Below the pieces are notes generated by a model that saw only the letters and a list, made by a program, of their open reading frames with translations, had not been told where the DNA came from and ran no database searches. DNA of 64,000 nt from an uncultured Paraprevotella sp. Its GTDB lineage: Bacteria; Bacteroidota; Bacteroidia; Bacteroidales; Bacteroidaceae. Made by a program: the position numbers and the translations under genes. Positions 63,148-64,000 of the stretch are shown here, one piece after another (positions within the stretch are counted from its first letter, which is position 1; each line of letters begins with the position of its first letter). The stretch is taken from contig CAMWUI010000009.1 of the NCBI GenBank assembly GCA_947177395.1, positions 1-64,000 on the forward strand. The letters run 5' to 3'.

Positions 63148-64000
63148 ATGGAAAAGAGCGAAAAAAAGGGCCGGAAAAGTACACCGCTGGATTCAAGAAT
63201 ATGGCGCCGTTATGTCCAATATCTTAAACTGGAACGGGGATTCTCGTCCCATACTCAGGAAGCCTATTTGGAAGACCTGCGAAAATGGTTAAGATTTCTG
63301 GAAGATGAGTATGTCGATGCCCGTTATGTATCTCTCGATCATCTGGAACGCTTTGTCGTGGCTTTGGCGGAAGTGGGAGTACAGGCGCGTTCCCAGGCCC
63401 GTATCCTGTCGGGGCTTCGTTCTTTCTATCGTTTCCTGATGGTGGAACGGGAGATAGACGCCGACCCGACGGAGTTGCTCGAATCGCCTAAAATCGGGAA
63501 ACATTTGCCGGATGTGCTGTCGCTGGATGAGATAAACGCATTGATGGATGCGGTCGATCTCAGTAAGGATGAAGGGCATCGCGACCGGGCCATGCTGGAG
63601 ATGCTTTACAGTTGCGGATTGCGCGTGAGCGAATTGTGCAACCTGCAGATGTCCAATCTCTATCTGGATGAGGGATTTGTCCGGGTAATGGGAAAGGGAG
63701 ACAAGGAACGCATCGTCCCTCTTTCGCCGCAGGTGACGGAAGAGTTAGGCTATTGGTTTGACGACCGGAACCGGATTGAGCCTCGTCCCGGGCATGAGAA
63801 TTATGTATTCCTGAGTTTGCGACGGCGCACCAAACTATCCCGTATACTTGTATTTCATGTGATTAAAGAACTGGCCGGACAGTGCGGCCTACAGAAGAAT
63901 GTCAGTCCTCATACATTCCGCCATTCCTTTGCCACGCATCTGCTGGAGGGCGGTGCCAATCTGCGTGCCATTCAGGCGATGCTGGGGCATGAAAGCATTG
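63148..64000 (+). CDS. xerD: Site-specific tyrosine recombinase XerD (partial, runs off the right edge)
   Basis: The 284 codons present include the N-terminal SAM-like core-binding domain ('YVQYLKLERGFSSHTQEAYL', about 22-41). The catalytic domain has the first Arg in 'LYSCGLRVSELCNLQ' (about 153-167), the Lys in 'VMGKGDKERIVPLS' and 'SPHTFRHSFATHLLEGG' (His-x-x-Arg, about 253-269). 'AIQAMLGHESI' is at the edge. The nucleophilic Tyr lies beyond the window. It resolves chromosome dimers at dif together with XerC. The ATG at 63148 is 30 bases after the predicted transcription start. Confidence 0.94.
   Translation, partial: MEKSEKKGRKSTPLDSRIWRRYVQYLKLERGFSSHTQEAYLEDLRKWLRFLEDEYVDARYVSLDHLERFVVALAEVGVQARSQARILSGLRSFYRFLMVEREIDADPTELLESPKIGKHLPDVLSLDEINALMDAVDLSKDEGHRDRAMLEMLYSCGLRVSELCNLQMSNLYLDEGFVRVMGKGDKERIVPLSPQVTEELGYWFDDRNRIEPRPGHENYVFLSLRRRTKLSRILVFHVIKELAGQCGLQKNVSPHTFRHSFATHLLEGGANLRAIQAMLGHESI

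Overview
The window is chromosomal DNA from a member of the Bacteroidales, most likely Bacteroides or a close relative. The evidence is the repeated use of the Bacteroidetes promoter form (TTTG, about 19-22 bases, TAnnTTTG), a fused SecDF, DUF2723/GT117, DUF3098, DUF6089 and DUF6242 proteins, three OmpH/Skp paralogues behind bamA, and many Bacteroidetes-type signal peptides and lipoboxes. Identification rests on reading the sequence and on knowledge of the families; no database search was possible.

Layout. (1) 1-6143: a type II-C CRISPR-Cas locus on the minus strand (cas9, a 39-codon small ORF, cas1, cas2), with a tracrRNA on the plus strand upstream of cas9. The tracrRNA has a clear promoter and terminator. 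No repeat-spacer array is visible; it probably lies to the left of the window. (2) 6160-12873: a membrane-anchored TPR lipoprotein with a C-terminal HTH-like region, a GT117-type (DUF2723) membrane protein, a DUF3098 protein, a U32 protein and a Crp/Fnr-type regulator. (3) 12892-22078, minus strand: a DUF3108 protein, an Ig-like lipoprotein, a GH3-family protein, an AAA/DUF4143 ATPase preceded by 33-bp-period repeats, and three tandem paralogues of an unrecognised exported family behind a promoter with upstream repeats. (4) 22331-30627: housekeeping genes (secDF, an EEP-family protein, a rhomboid protease, HU, argS, RNase H).

(5) 30721-44217: an MsbA-like ABC exporter and an LTA-synthase-like sulfatase. 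These are followed by a striking array of seven 23-bp palindrome-containing repeats, then a six-gene plus-strand glycosyltransferase operon that meets a four-gene minus-strand operon (DUF6492-like, fucosyltransferase GT11, GT2, GT1/4-like). This looks like a surface-glycan locus, but no flippase or polymerase is visible. (6) 44388-45264: a broken second copy of the AAA/DUF4143 ATPase, again preceded by direct repeats with a 33-bp period. (7) 45347-50853: tRNA-Leu and tRNA-Gly, a CxxC lipoprotein, argH, an SRPBCC protein, pyrE, comF, recX and prmC. (8) 50909-59411: ribD, then the outer-membrane biogenesis cluster (DUF6242, DUF6089, uppS, bamA, ompH x3). (9) 59408-64000: murI, a LolC/E-like permease, rbfA, an O-methyltransferase, aroQ and the start of xerD, which runs off the right edge.

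The signals least explained by the genes are the three repeat arrays that sit immediately upstream of promoters or genes: 34521-34681, 22159-22308, and the paired 33-bp-period arrays at 18633 and 45187. The 39-codon RhuM-N-terminus-like ORF inside the cas operon is equally unexplained.
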